DNA of 64,000 nt from G963668655 sp963668655. Lineage in GTDB: Bacteria > Myxococcota_A > SURF-8. The translations under genes and the position numbers were made by a program. Below the pieces are notes generated by a model that was given only the letters and a program-made list of their open reading frames with translations, searched no databases and was not told the origin of the DNA. The DNA lies in contig CAXXPQ010000003.1 of the NCBI GenBank assembly GCA_963668655.2, positions 1-64,000 on the forward strand, written 5' to 3'. Positions 26,301 to 34,946 of this stretch are shown here, piece by piece; position 1 is the stretch's first letter; the number at the start of each line of letters is the position of its first letter.

Positions 26301-27534
26301 ATCCCCGGACACCATGCGGCAAGCCAAATCCATGGCTTTCCGCCCCGGTACGGACACCCTGGCCATCGGCACCGAAAATGAAAAACTGTTCCTCTGGGAC
26401 GCCATGAACGGCGGCGACATCATCGATTGCATCAACAGCCATTCCCGCGCCGCCATGGGCATCGTTGTTCATCCCAACGGCTCGCTCATGATCTCCGGCG
26501 GTCGTGACAACCGTTTTCTCTACTGGGATCTCGACCGGGGCATTCGGCTCGACGGCGGGCCGGTGGTGAATTTTCCCACGTTTCACCGGGACTTCGCCAT
26601 CACGCCGGACGGAACCTGGATCGTGGGCCACACAACGGACGCCTTCCAGGTCTTCCGCGTGGATGACGGCTGGACCTATTACGACCTTCCCACGGACGGC
26701 ATCTCGCTCGACCAGGTTTCCGTTTCTCCGGACGGTCGTTTCTACGCCTCCACGCAAACCGGTCCCAGCGGTCCCTACCACCTGGATCTCTGGCACCTGA
26801 CGGAAGCGCGCCACATCCGCCGCATCGAACTTGGCGGCCAGAGCCATGTCCCGGTCTTCTCTCCGGACGGCCGGAACGTCGCCACCGCGCGAAACGATGT
26901 AGAAATCTGGAACGTCAGCACGGGAGAGTCCGTCACCCGTTTCTCCAGCGGATTTCCCTACGTGGACGATATGGCCTATTTGCCGGATGGGCAACATCTC
27001 GTAGCCACCAGCGACGGCTATCTGAAAATCTTGGATATCGGCACCGGAAGCGAGGTCGCCTCCCAGAGCAACACCGGAGCGGACAGCCACTTGGCCGTCT
27101 CTCCGGACGGCTCCCTGGTCGCCATCGGATTCGAGTTCAATAGCATGTGGACCTACATCTACCGCACCAGCGAGCTTCTGGCGGCCGGAAGCGTCGCCAT
27201 CGAACCGGCGCGTTCCATCAAGAGCCTTTCCGGTGTCTTCGGCCTCGAGTTCACGCCCGACGGAAACCGGCTGGTCCAGCATACCGGATCCGGTACGGAG
27301 CAGACCGCCGCCTTCGGCGTCTACGATGTCTCCGACCTGTTGCCCTCGGCCTTCGTCCCGGAGTGCGACGCGCACGCGGATTGCTCCGCCGGAGAATTCT
27401 GCAACCGCTATCTGCACAAATGCGTCGCGAGTCAATGCGCGGACGGCGTGGACAACGACGACGACGGCCGCACCGACGACGCCGACAGCGACTGCGAGAA
27501 GGGATTCCTGGAGGTCAGCGCGTTTCAGGATTGA
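23323..27534 (+). CDS. Large lipoprotein with DUF1566 domain and C-terminal beta-propeller
   Basis: A 1403-residue protein. The signal peptide ends at the lipobox TAVGC (Cys21). Residues about 25-310 form two similar beta-rich segments (LLMAEILWPGSGFSVELQ and VRLDAPAAIASEDHYTVKLF). A DGD/Glu linker (313-366) leads to a DUF1566-type domain (ENTWEDPAAGLEWQ, DDWFLPTIDELRTLVRGC, AFWSATEL). A second acidic linker (512-554) and a Cys-rich stretch (556-682) follow. Next comes a WD40/quinoprotein-like beta-propeller (about 684-1340) with repeated SPDGR or TPDG turns (VSPDGRFYAST, FSPDGRNVATA, VSPDGSLVAIG). It ends with a short Cys-rich module. All are secreted, surface-binding folds; the propeller suggests binding of a ligand or polymer. 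No catalytic residue is recognised. Confidence 0.85.
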   Translation: MSKFSFSMLFLLSLLFTAVGCSSGSDSEDVTESLEDRMLAALDFEGGSLNEADAPQSSDSEDAPRLSQLLMAEILWPGSGFSVELQSDFGNEADKIRARILAKGLESDVEKAIVAVKGAKGHLEVGGVLSSGIMTLIGQLKNDPELSGHDFVLRFALQTRDGLTGAYLEHRVSVSDGEGPSAEETLAMIDINGAETKNAPAPSGSAEADAPQIVRLDAPAAIASEDHYTVKLFSDFTEEVSAAILTLPGSQSHLSIPGRLESGAFLISGGFLGRNLRVGDVLTFLWALQSASGKTGRYRTWVVEIVENPTGAADGDGEIDGDEDTDPDMEPETDGDLEPEAEIEQDVEPETESDGDMEIPPDPENTWEDPAAGLEWQDALSPAVMAWDEAEDYCAGLAWAERDDWFLPTIDELRTLVRGCTETQPGGYCAVSTDCAELSCWAALDCLACSSSDTCYWDSELADACETAFWSATELSDDEYYAWVLSYRDAGLVNENKSSLRAVRCARHADITDGDTEDEIENEIEPEIDGDDEPDTEDELEPDAEPDAEETETHVAPILECGCETTDACCDGCLPVHDFQTCDDGNAQTMEDVCFNGACTGVLSNCSGETEIRTCTDGAAGTAFDYCTEDECLSTDAPCVTAMQCLDSAEHTDCCTKDQDCCGNAYCALDDGEEFGKCLPSLRLTGPRGNIKATVYSEDGRFLAMASDDFGTHEGVRVFVYEADSGRLLQSLMVAPYILHNLAFGRGMNAHLLATSSEGTAYADYFHGRIAVWNVLTGQLIHDQDVGQDRDGLRVAWSPSGNRLAEAFCASTGFTCYSGTVNVYSVADETLTPLSNFAFSTASTGAMEFLDDDHLLFGYASENNPTNGVAQIGIYDITQATPTQTATWHANDGDGVNPPTLTSLLPLNGTAGNVVLGTARDNRISVHDITAGTTTYPIDNGGYAVTAMAQNDSGTLLALSLADTYYRRVKVFNTSDWTERHELRYLPDFDNDGSPDTMRQAKSMAFRPGTDTLAIGTENEKLFLWDAMNGGDIIDCINSHSRAAMGIVVHPNGSLMISGGRDNRFLYWDLDRGIRLDGGPVVNFPTFHRDFAITPDGTWIVGHTTDAFQVFRVDDGWTYYDLPTDGISLDQVSVSPDGRFYASTQTGPSGPYHLDLWHLTEARHIRRIELGGQSHVPVFSPDGRNVATARNDVEIWNVSTGESVTRFSSGFPYVDDMAYLPDGQHLVATSDGYLKILDIGTGSEVASQSNTGADSHLAVSPDGSLVAIGFEFNSMWTYIYRTSELLAAGSVAIEPARSIKSLSGVFGLEFTPDGNRLVQHTGSGTEQTAAFGVYDVSDLLPSAFVPECDAHADCSAGEFCNRYLHKCVASQCADGVDNDDDGRTDDADSDCEKGFLEVSAFQD

Positions 27535-27649
27535 TTCCCGACGGGAGAAGGTTTTCCCGACTTTCTTTCCCTTTTCCGATATCCTGGGATATGATCTTTT
27601 CCGCGAACTCGTACATGCGTTACTCGTCACGTCATGAGACAGCGGATCG

Positions 27650-28414
27650 ATGATATCGAAATTGCTCGCGTTTCTATATGAATTGGGGGATATCGTAGGT
27701 TTTTTCGGCCGCGCCGTTTCCTGGGCCGTGCGGCCTCCCTTCCAGATCCGCGAGTGGATCCGGGTCATGAACCGCCTGGGCTGGCGCTGCCTGCTGCCCG
27801 TCTTGTGCGTGGTCGGTCCCATGGGAGCGGCCGTGGTGCTCCAGGGCATGAAACTTCTTACGCTTTTCGGCACCGAACACATGCTCAGTTCCATGCTTTC
27901 CGTCTCCATTTTGCGGGAAATCTCGCCGGTTATGGCCTCCATGATGGTTGCCAGCCAGGCGGGGTCTTCCATCGCCGCCGAACTGGGTGCCATGCGTGTC
28001 AAGGAGGAAATCGACGCCCTGGAGGTCATGTCCGTCAATCCCATTCAACGGCTGGTGGTGCCACGCCTGCTGGCCGGTCTGCTGATTACGCCTCTGTTGA
28101 ACGCCTTCGCCAGTTTCGTGGGGCTCCTGGGCGGCTTTCTGGTGGCCGTGCCCATCAAGGGACAAAATATCGGAACGTTTTTCGCCAATCTATACACGCT
28201 GGTCGGGCCCGAGGACATCACCATCGGGCTCATCAAAACCGGAGTTTTCGGCCTGCTCATCACCACGATTTCCTGCTATTACGGGTATCACGTCACGGGG
28301 GGAGCGGAGGGCGTCGGTCGGGCCGCCAACCGTACGGTGGTGTATTCCGTCGTCGTCGTACTGATGGTCAACTCCCTGATCTCCGCGGCTTTCTACGGAA
28401 AAGTCGTCGGGTAG
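27650..28414 (+). CDS. MlaE-family ABC transporter permease
   Basis: A 254-residue membrane protein of the MlaE/YrbE family. About six hydrophobic helices are visible, and the coupling region ELGAMRVKEEIDALEVM followed by PRLLAGLLITPLL is the family signature. MlaE permeases work with an ATPase (MlaF) and a substrate-binding MCE protein (MlaD) to move phospholipids between the membranes. Neither partner is present beside it, so it is an orphan here and would need partners from elsewhere. The TYR, Gly and Ser composition near the C-terminus (CYYGYHVTGGAEGVGRA) is also typical. It starts 115 bp after the large lipoprotein, on the same strand. Confidence 0.9.
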   Translation: MISKLLAFLYELGDIVGFFGRAVSWAVRPPFQIREWIRVMNRLGWRCLLPVLCVVGPMGAAVVLQGMKLLTLFGTEHMLSSMLSVSILREISPVMASMMVASQAGSSIAAELGAMRVKEEIDALEVMSVNPIQRLVVPRLLAGLLITPLLNAFASFVGLLGGFLVAVPIKGQNIGTFFANLYTLVGPEDITIGLIKTGVFGLLITTISCYYGYHVTGGAEGVGRAANRTVVYSVVVVLMVNSLISAAFYGKVVG

Positions 28415-28547
28415 AACCGGCATCGCCATTTTTCCGCCCGCCTCCACCGGTATCGTCGCCATTGAAATCCGAAGAGAAAACGCTCTTCTGACTGGACAGA
28501 CCGGCAAAGCGGGCCTATGATTCGACACGAAAGGAGATATCACAGCC

Positions 28548-29795
28548 ATGCAAACGACAACACATCGAAGCCAACTTAAAAATAACCGCCGTGAATTCGG
28601 CGGTCGCCTCTTCCTGCTGTTGCTGATTTTCATCGTTCTTTCGGCCTGCGACGACAACAAAAACGACACGATGACCGACGGAGACGCGGAAAATGACTCC
28701 ACCTCGGAAACCCCCGAAACGGATGGGGATACGGAGGAATCCGCCGACGGCGACACGCCGCAGGTCTGCCATCCGGGAGCCTGGGAATGTTGGGACGATG
28801 TTTCTCACTGGCGCTGCAAGGACGACGGATCGGGGTTTTCCGGTCTGACGCTCTGCGAACCCGATGAATTCTGTCTCAACGGCCTGTGCCGGAATTCTTC
28901 CACCGACGGAGATCTGGAATCGGATGGCGACAACGAAACTTCACCCGACGGCGACGACGCTCCGGACGGCGATGACGACAATTCCCCCGACGGCGATGAC
29001 GCTCCGGACGGAGACGATGATCTCCAACCGGACGGCGATGACAGTCCCGACGGCGACACCGATCCGGAACCGGACGACGATTTCGAATGGCCGGAGCAGG
29101 ACGGCGCTTCCATTTTCGACGACTGCGACGGCCAGACGGGCGGCACGCTGTGGAACTGCCTGCGCTCGAAAATCACCGGGCACGACGGCCAGGGATACGA
29201 CGACGCCAGGGACATCATTTTTTCCGAACTGGACTGCGAAAACAACCAGGTTCAATGCGTCTATACCGGAACCTATTACACCACCAACTGCGTCTATCGG
29301 CCGAGTTCGCTCAACTGCGAGCATTCCTGGCCGCAAAGTTACGGCGCGGACAGCGAACCCGCCCGCAGCGACATGTACCATCTCTTCCCCACCTACCCCG
29401 ATGTCAACAGCCGCCGTAGCAACCACCCCTTCGGCATCGTCGTCAACGAGTCCTGGAGCGAAGGCGGCAGCAAACTCGGAACGGACAGCCAGGGAAATAC
29501 CGTGTTCGAACCGCGGGATCCGCACAAGGGGGACGTAGCCCGTGCGGTGTTCTATTTCGCGGTGCGCTATGATGGCGGATACTCTCAGGTGCCCTGGTAC
29601 GTGGAGGAAACCCTGAAACAGTGGAACCGGGACGATCCGCCCTCGGAAAAGGAGCGCCAGCGGAACGAGGACATTTCCAGTTATCAGCACAACCGAAACC
29701 CGTTCATCGACCGGCCGGATTTCGTGGACGATATCGGCAACTTCACGCGATCGCACCGTTTGATCCGGCCACCGGCTCCCCTGCCGGGCGAATAG
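28548..29795 (+). CDS. DGD lipoprotein with endonuclease I domain
   Basis: A 415-residue protein with an AAGGAG site. The lipobox is VLSAC (Cys34). Two DGD-rich linkers follow: residues about 42-68, then about 115-180 with repeating DGDDAPDGDDDNSPDGDD-like units, separated by a small Cys module (PGAWECWDDVSHWRC). The C-terminal domain is of the endonuclease I (EndA/BsnI) family: NCEHSWPQS, DMYHLFPTYPDVNSRRSNHP, KGDVARAVFYFAVRY and HNRNPFIDRP. The His and Asn residues are the expected metal and catalytic ligands. It should be a nonspecific DNase held outside the cell, for nutrient scavenging or attack on DNA of other organisms. The position of a nuclease at the end of a long acidic spacer argues for display away from the membrane. 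Confidence 0.92.
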   Translation: MQTTTHRSQLKNNRREFGGRLFLLLLIFIVLSACDDNKNDTMTDGDAENDSTSETPETDGDTEESADGDTPQVCHPGAWECWDDVSHWRCKDDGSGFSGLTLCEPDEFCLNGLCRNSSTDGDLESDGDNETSPDGDDAPDGDDDNSPDGDDAPDGDDDLQPDGDDSPDGDTDPEPDDDFEWPEQDGASIFDDCDGQTGGTLWNCLRSKITGHDGQGYDDARDIIFSELDCENNQVQCVYTGTYYTTNCVYRPSSLNCEHSWPQSYGADSEPARSDMYHLFPTYPDVNSRRSNHPFGIVVNESWSEGGSKLGTDSQGNTVFEPRDPHKGDVARAVFYFAVRYDGGYSQVPWYVEETLKQWNRDDPPSEKERQRNEDISSYQHNRNPFIDRPDFVDDIGNFTRSHRLIRPPAPLPGE

Positions 29796-29851
29796 ACAGG
29801 ATTCGTTGTCCACAAGGCTTCCCGGCCCCGGAATCATCCAGGAGGAAAAGC

Positions 29852-30760
29852 ATGGCCATCCCCGTAACCACTCGGATCGACGCGGAAAAATGTATCGGCT
29901 GCGGCCTCTGCCTGCGCGTCTGCCCTTCGGACACGCTCTCGATCGTAAACGAGAAAGCGGTGGTCACGGGAACGGATTCCCTGGGCTGCGACCACTGCGC
30001 GGCCGTTTGTCCGGCGAAAGCCGTCACCGTGGGATTCGTTGACGAAGAATCCGTTGAATTCCGGACATTTGAATCCGATCCGCAATGGCAGGCTCCAGGC
30101 AAGGCGGATCTTTCCCAACTGGTTCACGTCATGCAGTCCCGACGTTCCTGCCGGAATTACACGGACAAGCCGGTGGACCGCGCCATTCTGGAAGACCTGG
30201 TGAAGATCGGCATCAGCGCGCCTTCCGGCACCAACAGTCAGCTTTGGACGTTCACCCTCGTTCCCGACCGCAACGCCGTGGAGAAAATGGGGGAAAGCTG
30301 CCTGGGATTCTTTAAAAAACTCAACCGCATGGCGATAAATCCCGGCATGCGCCTGGTCGCCAAGTTTTTCATGAAGGACGCTCTGAATATATATTACGAA
30401 AATTACTACGAAAAAGTGGAATTGGCCATTCGCGAGTGGGAAAAGGACAAAACGGATCGCCTGTTTCACGGAGCCTCCGCGGCCATTCTCATCGGGATGC
30501 GTCCCGGGGCCAGTTGCCCGGTGGAGGACGCGCTTCTGGCGTCCCAGAACATCCTTCTCGCCGCCCACGCCATGGGACTGGGCACCTGTCTGATCGGCTT
30601 TGCGGTGGAAGCCATCAAGCGGGACGGAAAGGTGAAGCGGGCGTTGGGAATCCCGGAATCGGAGGAGATTCATGCGGCCATCGCCCTGGGCTGGCCGGAC
30701 GAGAAATACCGGCGCGTCGCCGGACGTCACATGCCGCCCATTCGCACTTACCAGGGCTGA
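29852..30760 (+). CDS. Nitroreductase-family protein with N-terminal 2[4Fe-4S] ferredoxin domain
   Basis: A 302-residue protein with a strong AGGAGG site. The N-terminus carries CIGCGLCLRVCPS and a second cluster CDHCAAVCPAK, a bacterial ferredoxin-like module. From about residue 90 the nitroreductase fold begins: SRRSCRNYTDKPV (FMN-binding Arg pair) and GISAPSGTNSQLWTFTLV. Glycine-rich FMN contacts near the C-terminus include AHAMGLGTCLIGF. Relatives in anaerobes use ferredoxin-type electrons to reduce small molecules; the natural substrate is usually unknown. Monocistronic, followed by a palindromic intergenic repeat. Confidence 0.9.
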   Translation: MAIPVTTRIDAEKCIGCGLCLRVCPSDTLSIVNEKAVVTGTDSLGCDHCAAVCPAKAVTVGFVDEESVEFRTFESDPQWQAPGKADLSQLVHVMQSRRSCRNYTDKPVDRAILEDLVKIGISAPSGTNSQLWTFTLVPDRNAVEKMGESCLGFFKKLNRMAINPGMRLVAKFFMKDALNIYYENYYEKVELAIREWEKDKTDRLFHGASAAILIGMRPGASCPVEDALLASQNILLAAHAMGLGTCLIGFAVEAIKRDGKVKRALGIPESEEIHAAIALGWPDEKYRRVAGRHMPPIRTYQG

Positions 30761-30835
30761 TTTACGAAAATCCGCCGGTTCCGTCCCCCTTTCCGTAGAA
30801 ACTCCTTGAATAATGAAAAAGATGGATGTCTTCTC

Positions 30836-31016
30836 GTTCCCTTCCCCGACGGAGCCGCCTCGCGTCATGAGGCGCGGAAACCGGGGCGGAAAAGGGCGGC
30901 GGTCAAGGCCGGAGCGAGCGAAGCGAGCGCAGCATGTTCAGCCTTGACGGCCGCACGCGCCCTGGTACAAGCCGAAAAATGACGCAAGGCGAAGCGAGGA
31001 AGGGAGAAGGGAACCC
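30836..31016. repeat. Large imperfect palindromic element
   Basis: The 326-bp gap between the nitroreductase and the symporter holds an inverted structure with arms of about 85 bp. The outer blocks GTTCCCTTC (left) and GAAGGGAGAAGGGAAC (right) and the middle blocks GCGTCAT / ATGACGC pair. So do the inner blocks GGTCAAGGC / GCCTTGACGGCC, around a GGAGCGAGCGAAGCGAGCGC core. Identity is around two-thirds by eye. The DNA looks non-coding and differs in composition from its surroundings, as in degenerate MITE or REP-type elements. I see no target duplication. Confidence 0.55.
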
Positions 31017-31086
31017 CTTCCTCGATGGTGGGCCTTGATCGAAAAACTGTTCTTTTTTGCCCGATAGTTGGGAGTTGCTCTGGATT

Positions 31087-32763
31087 TCACCGGTTTCGGC
31101 GCTCGTGCGTGCGGGAAAAATACTCTTTCGTCAGTTTCGCCACCACGCCGCTCAACGCAATCAAGGCGATCAGGTTGGGCAAAGCCATCATGCCCAGGGC
31201 GGCGTCTCCGAATCCCCAGACGATCTCCAGAGGGAACAGGGAGGCGATGAAATACACGCTGATAAACGCAATTTTGTACGGCAGAATGGCCTTGTCACCG
31301 AACAGATATTGAATTGAACGATCACCGTAGTAAGACCAGCTGATGGCCGTGGAGACGGCGAACAGCAGCACGCCCGCCGTCACGATGTACCCGCCGAATT
31401 CCCCCAGGCCGATCCGGAACGCGAAGGCCGTCAGCGGCGAACCGTTCTGAAGCATTTTTCCTCGCAGTTTCGGCCGCTTGGCCTCTTTTTGTTCGGCGTC
31501 TAAAAGTCGCAATACGCCGTCCTTCACCGTGAGCGTGCCTGAAAAAAGCTGTTTTCCGTCGTAGAGTCTCGCTTCCTTCACGAGGCTGTGGTTCCGAATG
31601 AAACGCACGTCTTCTGCCTTGCCGTCCGTTACGGAAACGCTTCCCGAAAACAGATCCTCGAAGGCCAGGTTGCCGTCCAGACCAACGCCTTCGCCTTCGG
31701 CCCGAATGACGGTGATGGCGCTGCTCGATTGCACGGGCACACTGTCTTCCGCCCGGGTATGCCACGCGCCGGTCACCACGATGACCAGCCCGGTCAGCGT
31801 GCAGATCACCAGCGTATCGATGAACGGCCCCATCATGGCCACCACGCCTTCCCGCACGGATTCCTTCGTCTTGGCCGCCGCGTGGGCGATGGGAGCGCTC
31901 CCCTGCCCGGCCTCGTTGGAGAAAAGCCCCCGCTTCACCCCCCAGGTGAGCGCGAATAGGAACGTGCTGCCCGCCGCGCCGCCCACGGCCCCGGAGGGCG
32001 TGAAAGCCTCACGGAAGATCGTCGCCAGGGCTCCGGGAAGGCTTCCCAGATGGGTGAGCAGAACCACGACGGCCCCCAGAAGGTAGATCACGAACATGAA
32101 CGGCACCAGTTTCGACGTCACCTGCCCGATGCGCCGAATGCCTCCGATGATGACCAGGCCCACCAGAGAGGCCAGAACGAGACCCGTGAGCCAGTTGGGA
32201 ATGCCCAGGTCCGTGCGCAGGGAATCGGCCACGGTGAAGGATTGCACCGCGTTTCCCTGTCCGAAGGAACTGATGACCGCGCAGGTGGCGAAAACGATCG
32301 CCAGCCATTTCCATTTCGATCCCAAGCCTTTCTCGATGTAATACATGGGACCGCCGGAAGCGCTGCCATCCGGGTTGATGGTGCGATAATGATGGGAAAG
32401 CGTGCATTCCGCGAATTTGCTCACCATGCCCACCACGGCCGTCAACCACATCCAGAACAAAGCGCCCGGTCCGCCGTAGTGAATGGCCGTGGCCACCCCG
32501 GCGATGTTCCCGATACCGATGGTGGCGGAAAGGGCGCTTGTCAGCGCCTGGAAGTGGGAGATGTCGCCTTCGTCCTCGGGGTCGTCGTACCAGCCCAGAA
32601 TCACCTGCACGGCATGCTTGAATTTCGTCACCTGAATCAGGCGCATGCGGACGGTAAGATACAACCCGACACCGACGAGCAGCACCACCAGCGCCGGCAT
32701 GGCCTCCGGCGTCGCCCAGATCAGCCCGTTCACCCCGTCGATCATCGCCTTGATTTGGTTCAC
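31087..32763 (-). CDS. AGCS-family sodium:amino acid (alanine/glycine) symporter with long insertion
   Basis: A 558-residue membrane protein. The family motifs are clear: SALSATIGIGNIAGVATAI, GGPGALFWMWLTA, the KRGLFSNEAGQGSAPIAHA block and PNLIALIALSG near the C-terminus. It imports alanine or glycine with sodium or protons. Family members are usually about 450 residues. The excess lies at residues about 335-440, a mainly hydrophilic, beta-rich stretch (SVPVQSSSAITVIRAEGEG; SLVKEARLYDGKQLFSGTL) between two membrane helices, predicted as an external or cytoplasmic domain. Such insertions are known in some deltaproteobacterial AGCS members; their role is unknown. A strong promoter is found upstream. 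Confidence 0.9.
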   Translation of the reverse strand: MNQIKAMIDGVNGLIWATPEAMPALVVLLVGVGLYLTVRMRLIQVTKFKHAVQVILGWYDDPEDEGDISHFQALTSALSATIGIGNIAGVATAIHYGGPGALFWMWLTAVVGMVSKFAECTLSHHYRTINPDGSASGGPMYYIEKGLGSKWKWLAIVFATCAVISSFGQGNAVQSFTVADSLRTDLGIPNWLTGLVLASLVGLVIIGGIRRIGQVTSKLVPFMFVIYLLGAVVVLLTHLGSLPGALATIFREAFTPSGAVGGAAGSTFLFALTWGVKRGLFSNEAGQGSAPIAHAAAKTKESVREGVVAMMGPFIDTLVICTLTGLVIVVTGAWHTRAEDSVPVQSSSAITVIRAEGEGVGLDGNLAFEDLFSGSVSVTDGKAEDVRFIRNHSLVKEARLYDGKQLFSGTLTVKDGVLRLLDAEQKEAKRPKLRGKMLQNGSPLTAFAFRIGLGEFGGYIVTAGVLLFAVSTAISWSYYGDRSIQYLFGDKAILPYKIAFISVYFIASLFPLEIVWGFGDAALGMMALPNLIALIALSGVVAKLTKEYFSRTHERRNR

Positions 32764-32826
32764 CCTTCACCCCCGATCCGGTTCATTTCGTTCATCGAAT
32801 TGATTCGAAACTTTTGATTTACTCGG

Positions 32827-32856
32827 ATTATACAGGGCTTGTGCTCGACTGTCCAA
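32827..32856 (-). promoter_or_regulatory. Sigma-70-type promoter of the AGCS symporter
   Basis: On the minus strand TTGGAC (32851-32856) and a perfect TATAAT (32827-32832) are 18 bp apart, giving a leader of about 55 bases. Confidence 0.7.
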
Positions 32857-33060
32857 AATAATCCCGACTTCAAGCGTTGCGTCAGTCGTACAAAACGCCG
32901 AACCTGGAGAATGATTTTCCGAATGGATTCGTGAAACGGCCGGGATCGATCCGCCGCCGGGAAAAGAAACCGGTCGATTGCCCTTGCATTTCCATGGAAA
33001 CTGTGAGATGAAGCCATGCCCTCGTGGCCATCTTTTTGTATTTACCGGGAAAACAACATC

Positions 33061-34905
33061 ATGGCATCGGAAACGCAACGGGAAAGAAGAACGGAAAACA
33101 TCCGAAATATCGCGATCATCGCCCACGTGGATCACGGCAAAACGACCCTCGTGGATCGCATGCTGGAGCAGTCCGGCAGTCTGAAGCGGAACGAAGCCGG
33201 GATCGACCGCGCCATGGATTCCAACAGCCTCGAACGGGAGCGCGGCATCACGATTCTGTCCAAATGCACGTCCATGGACGTGGGAGATCTGCACATCAAC
33301 GTGGTGGACACCCCCGGCCACGCCGATTTCGGCGGGGAAGTCGAGCGCGTCATGCGCATGGTCGATTGCGTGCTGCTGCTGGTCGATGCCTTCGAGGGCC
33401 CCATGCCCCAGACCCGATTCGTCACCCAGAAGGCGCTGGCCCGGGGACTGAAACCCATCGTGGTCATCAACAAAATCGACCGGGATGGATGCGATCCGGA
33501 CGGATCGATGGACGAGGTGTTCGACCTGTTCGTCTCCCTGGACGCCACCGACGAACAACTGGATTTTCCGGTGGTTTACGCCTCGGCCAAGCAGGGCTAC
33601 GCCCTGCGGAACCTGGACGATGAACCCGGGGATCTGACGCCGCTTTTCGACGCGATTCGCGAACAGGTCGCCGCTCCGGCGGTGGACGACAGCCAGGCTC
33701 CGGCCATGCAGGTCGCCACGTTCAATCATGACGAATACCTGGGCCCCATGGCCACGGGCCGGGTGGCTTCCGGCATGTTCCGCAGGAACGAGGAAGTCCT
33801 GCAAGTCCGCCGGGACGGCACGCGCGAGGTGTTCCGCATCACCCGTATCCTGGGTTTCCGGGGATTGCATCGTTTCGATCTGGACACAGCCGTGGCGGGC
33901 GACATCGTGACCCTGACCGGCATGCGGGAACTGAACGTGGGAGAAACCATCACGTCCATCGAGAATCCGCGCGTGCTGCCGCTTCTGGAGATCGACGCCC
34001 CCACCGTCAGCATGGCGTTTCGCGCCAACACCGGCCCGTTTTCCGGCAACGAAGGCAGCTACGTCACCAGCCAGAACCTGCGGGACCGGCTGGAAAAGGA
34101 AAGCCGGACCAACGTATCCCTACGCGTGGAGCCCACCGACAAGGCCGATACGTTCATCGTCAGCGGTCGCGGCGAACTGCACCTGTCCGTGCTGATCGAG
34201 ACCATGCGCCGGGACGGTTACGAGTTCATGGTGTCGCGTCCCGAGGTGGTTCTGAAAATGGACGAAAACGGCCGGAAGACGGAACCCTACGAATCGGTGG
34301 TGGCCGATGTCAACAACGAGCATACCGGCGTGGTCATCGACGCCCTGAACCGGCGCGGCGGACGCATGGAGGGAATGCGGGAGATGCGCGGCGAGCGCAC
34401 GCGCCTGGACTTCGTGGTTCCCACGCGGGGGCTGATCGGCTACCGCTCCCAGTTCATGACCGATACGCGCGGCATGGGGATCCTGAGCCACGTTTTCCTG
34501 GAGTACGGGCCGCACCTGGGGCCGATGAGGGGGCGCGCCAACGGAGCGATCGTCGTGCAGGACACCTGCACCTGCGTGACCTTCGGTCTCTGGAAATTGC
34601 AGGATCGGGGCATGTTCTTCGTTACGGCGGGGGATCAGGTCTACGCCGGGCAGGTCATCGGCGAGCGCAATCGCTCGGATGACATCGTCGTGAATCCGGG
34701 AAAAAGCAAGAAGCTCACCAACTTGCGCGCCTCGGCCGCGGATGAGAAGAATTTCCTGAAGCCCCATCGCATCATGAGCATCGAAGACGCCATCGAGTTC
34801 ATCAATGATGACGAATACGTGGAATTCACGCCCAAATCCATCCGCATCCGCAAGAGGTTTCTGGATCATAACGACCGCAAACGCAGCGAACGGGGAAAAC
34901 TCTAG
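33061..34905 (+). CDS. typA: TypA/BipA ribosome-associated translational GTPase
   Basis: A 614-residue GTPase. The G1 motif is AHVDHGKTT, preceded by RNIAII; G2 follows in ERERGITILSK; G3 is DTPGHADFG; G4 is NKIDR. The remaining domains match EF-G domain II, III and V folds, and the C-terminal domain holds GKSKKLTNLRAS and the typical ending VEFTPKSIRIRKRFL. BipA/TypA binds 70S ribosomes and affects translation or assembly under cold and stress conditions. I take the ATG at 33061 rather than the upstream in-frame ATG at 33016, since BipA starts close to the RNIAII block. The ribosome site is weak. It diverges from the symporter gene. Confidence 0.95.
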   Translation: MASETQRERRTENIRNIAIIAHVDHGKTTLVDRMLEQSGSLKRNEAGIDRAMDSNSLERERGITILSKCTSMDVGDLHINVVDTPGHADFGGEVERVMRMVDCVLLLVDAFEGPMPQTRFVTQKALARGLKPIVVINKIDRDGCDPDGSMDEVFDLFVSLDATDEQLDFPVVYASAKQGYALRNLDDEPGDLTPLFDAIREQVAAPAVDDSQAPAMQVATFNHDEYLGPMATGRVASGMFRRNEEVLQVRRDGTREVFRITRILGFRGLHRFDLDTAVAGDIVTLTGMRELNVGETITSIENPRVLPLLEIDAPTVSMAFRANTGPFSGNEGSYVTSQNLRDRLEKESRTNVSLRVEPTDKADTFIVSGRGELHLSVLIETMRRDGYEFMVSRPEVVLKMDENGRKTEPYESVVADVNNEHTGVVIDALNRRGGRMEGMREMRGERTRLDFVVPTRGLIGYRSQFMTDTRGMGILSHVFLEYGPHLGPMRGRANGAIVVQDTCTCVTFGLWKLQDRGMFFVTAGDQVYAGQVIGERNRSDDIVVNPGKSKKLTNLRASAADEKNFLKPHRIMSIEDAIEFINDDEYVEFTPKSIRIRKRFLDHNDRKRSERGKL

Positions 34906-34946
34906 CGCTCGATTCTTACAAGGCGGAACCGTCCAACCTTTTCGGA

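Noticed and set aside
24262..29070. DGD-coding DNA considered as a CRISPR array
   Set aside because: Repeats are short, in frame, of 6-18 bases and without regular unique spacers; no cas gene is present.
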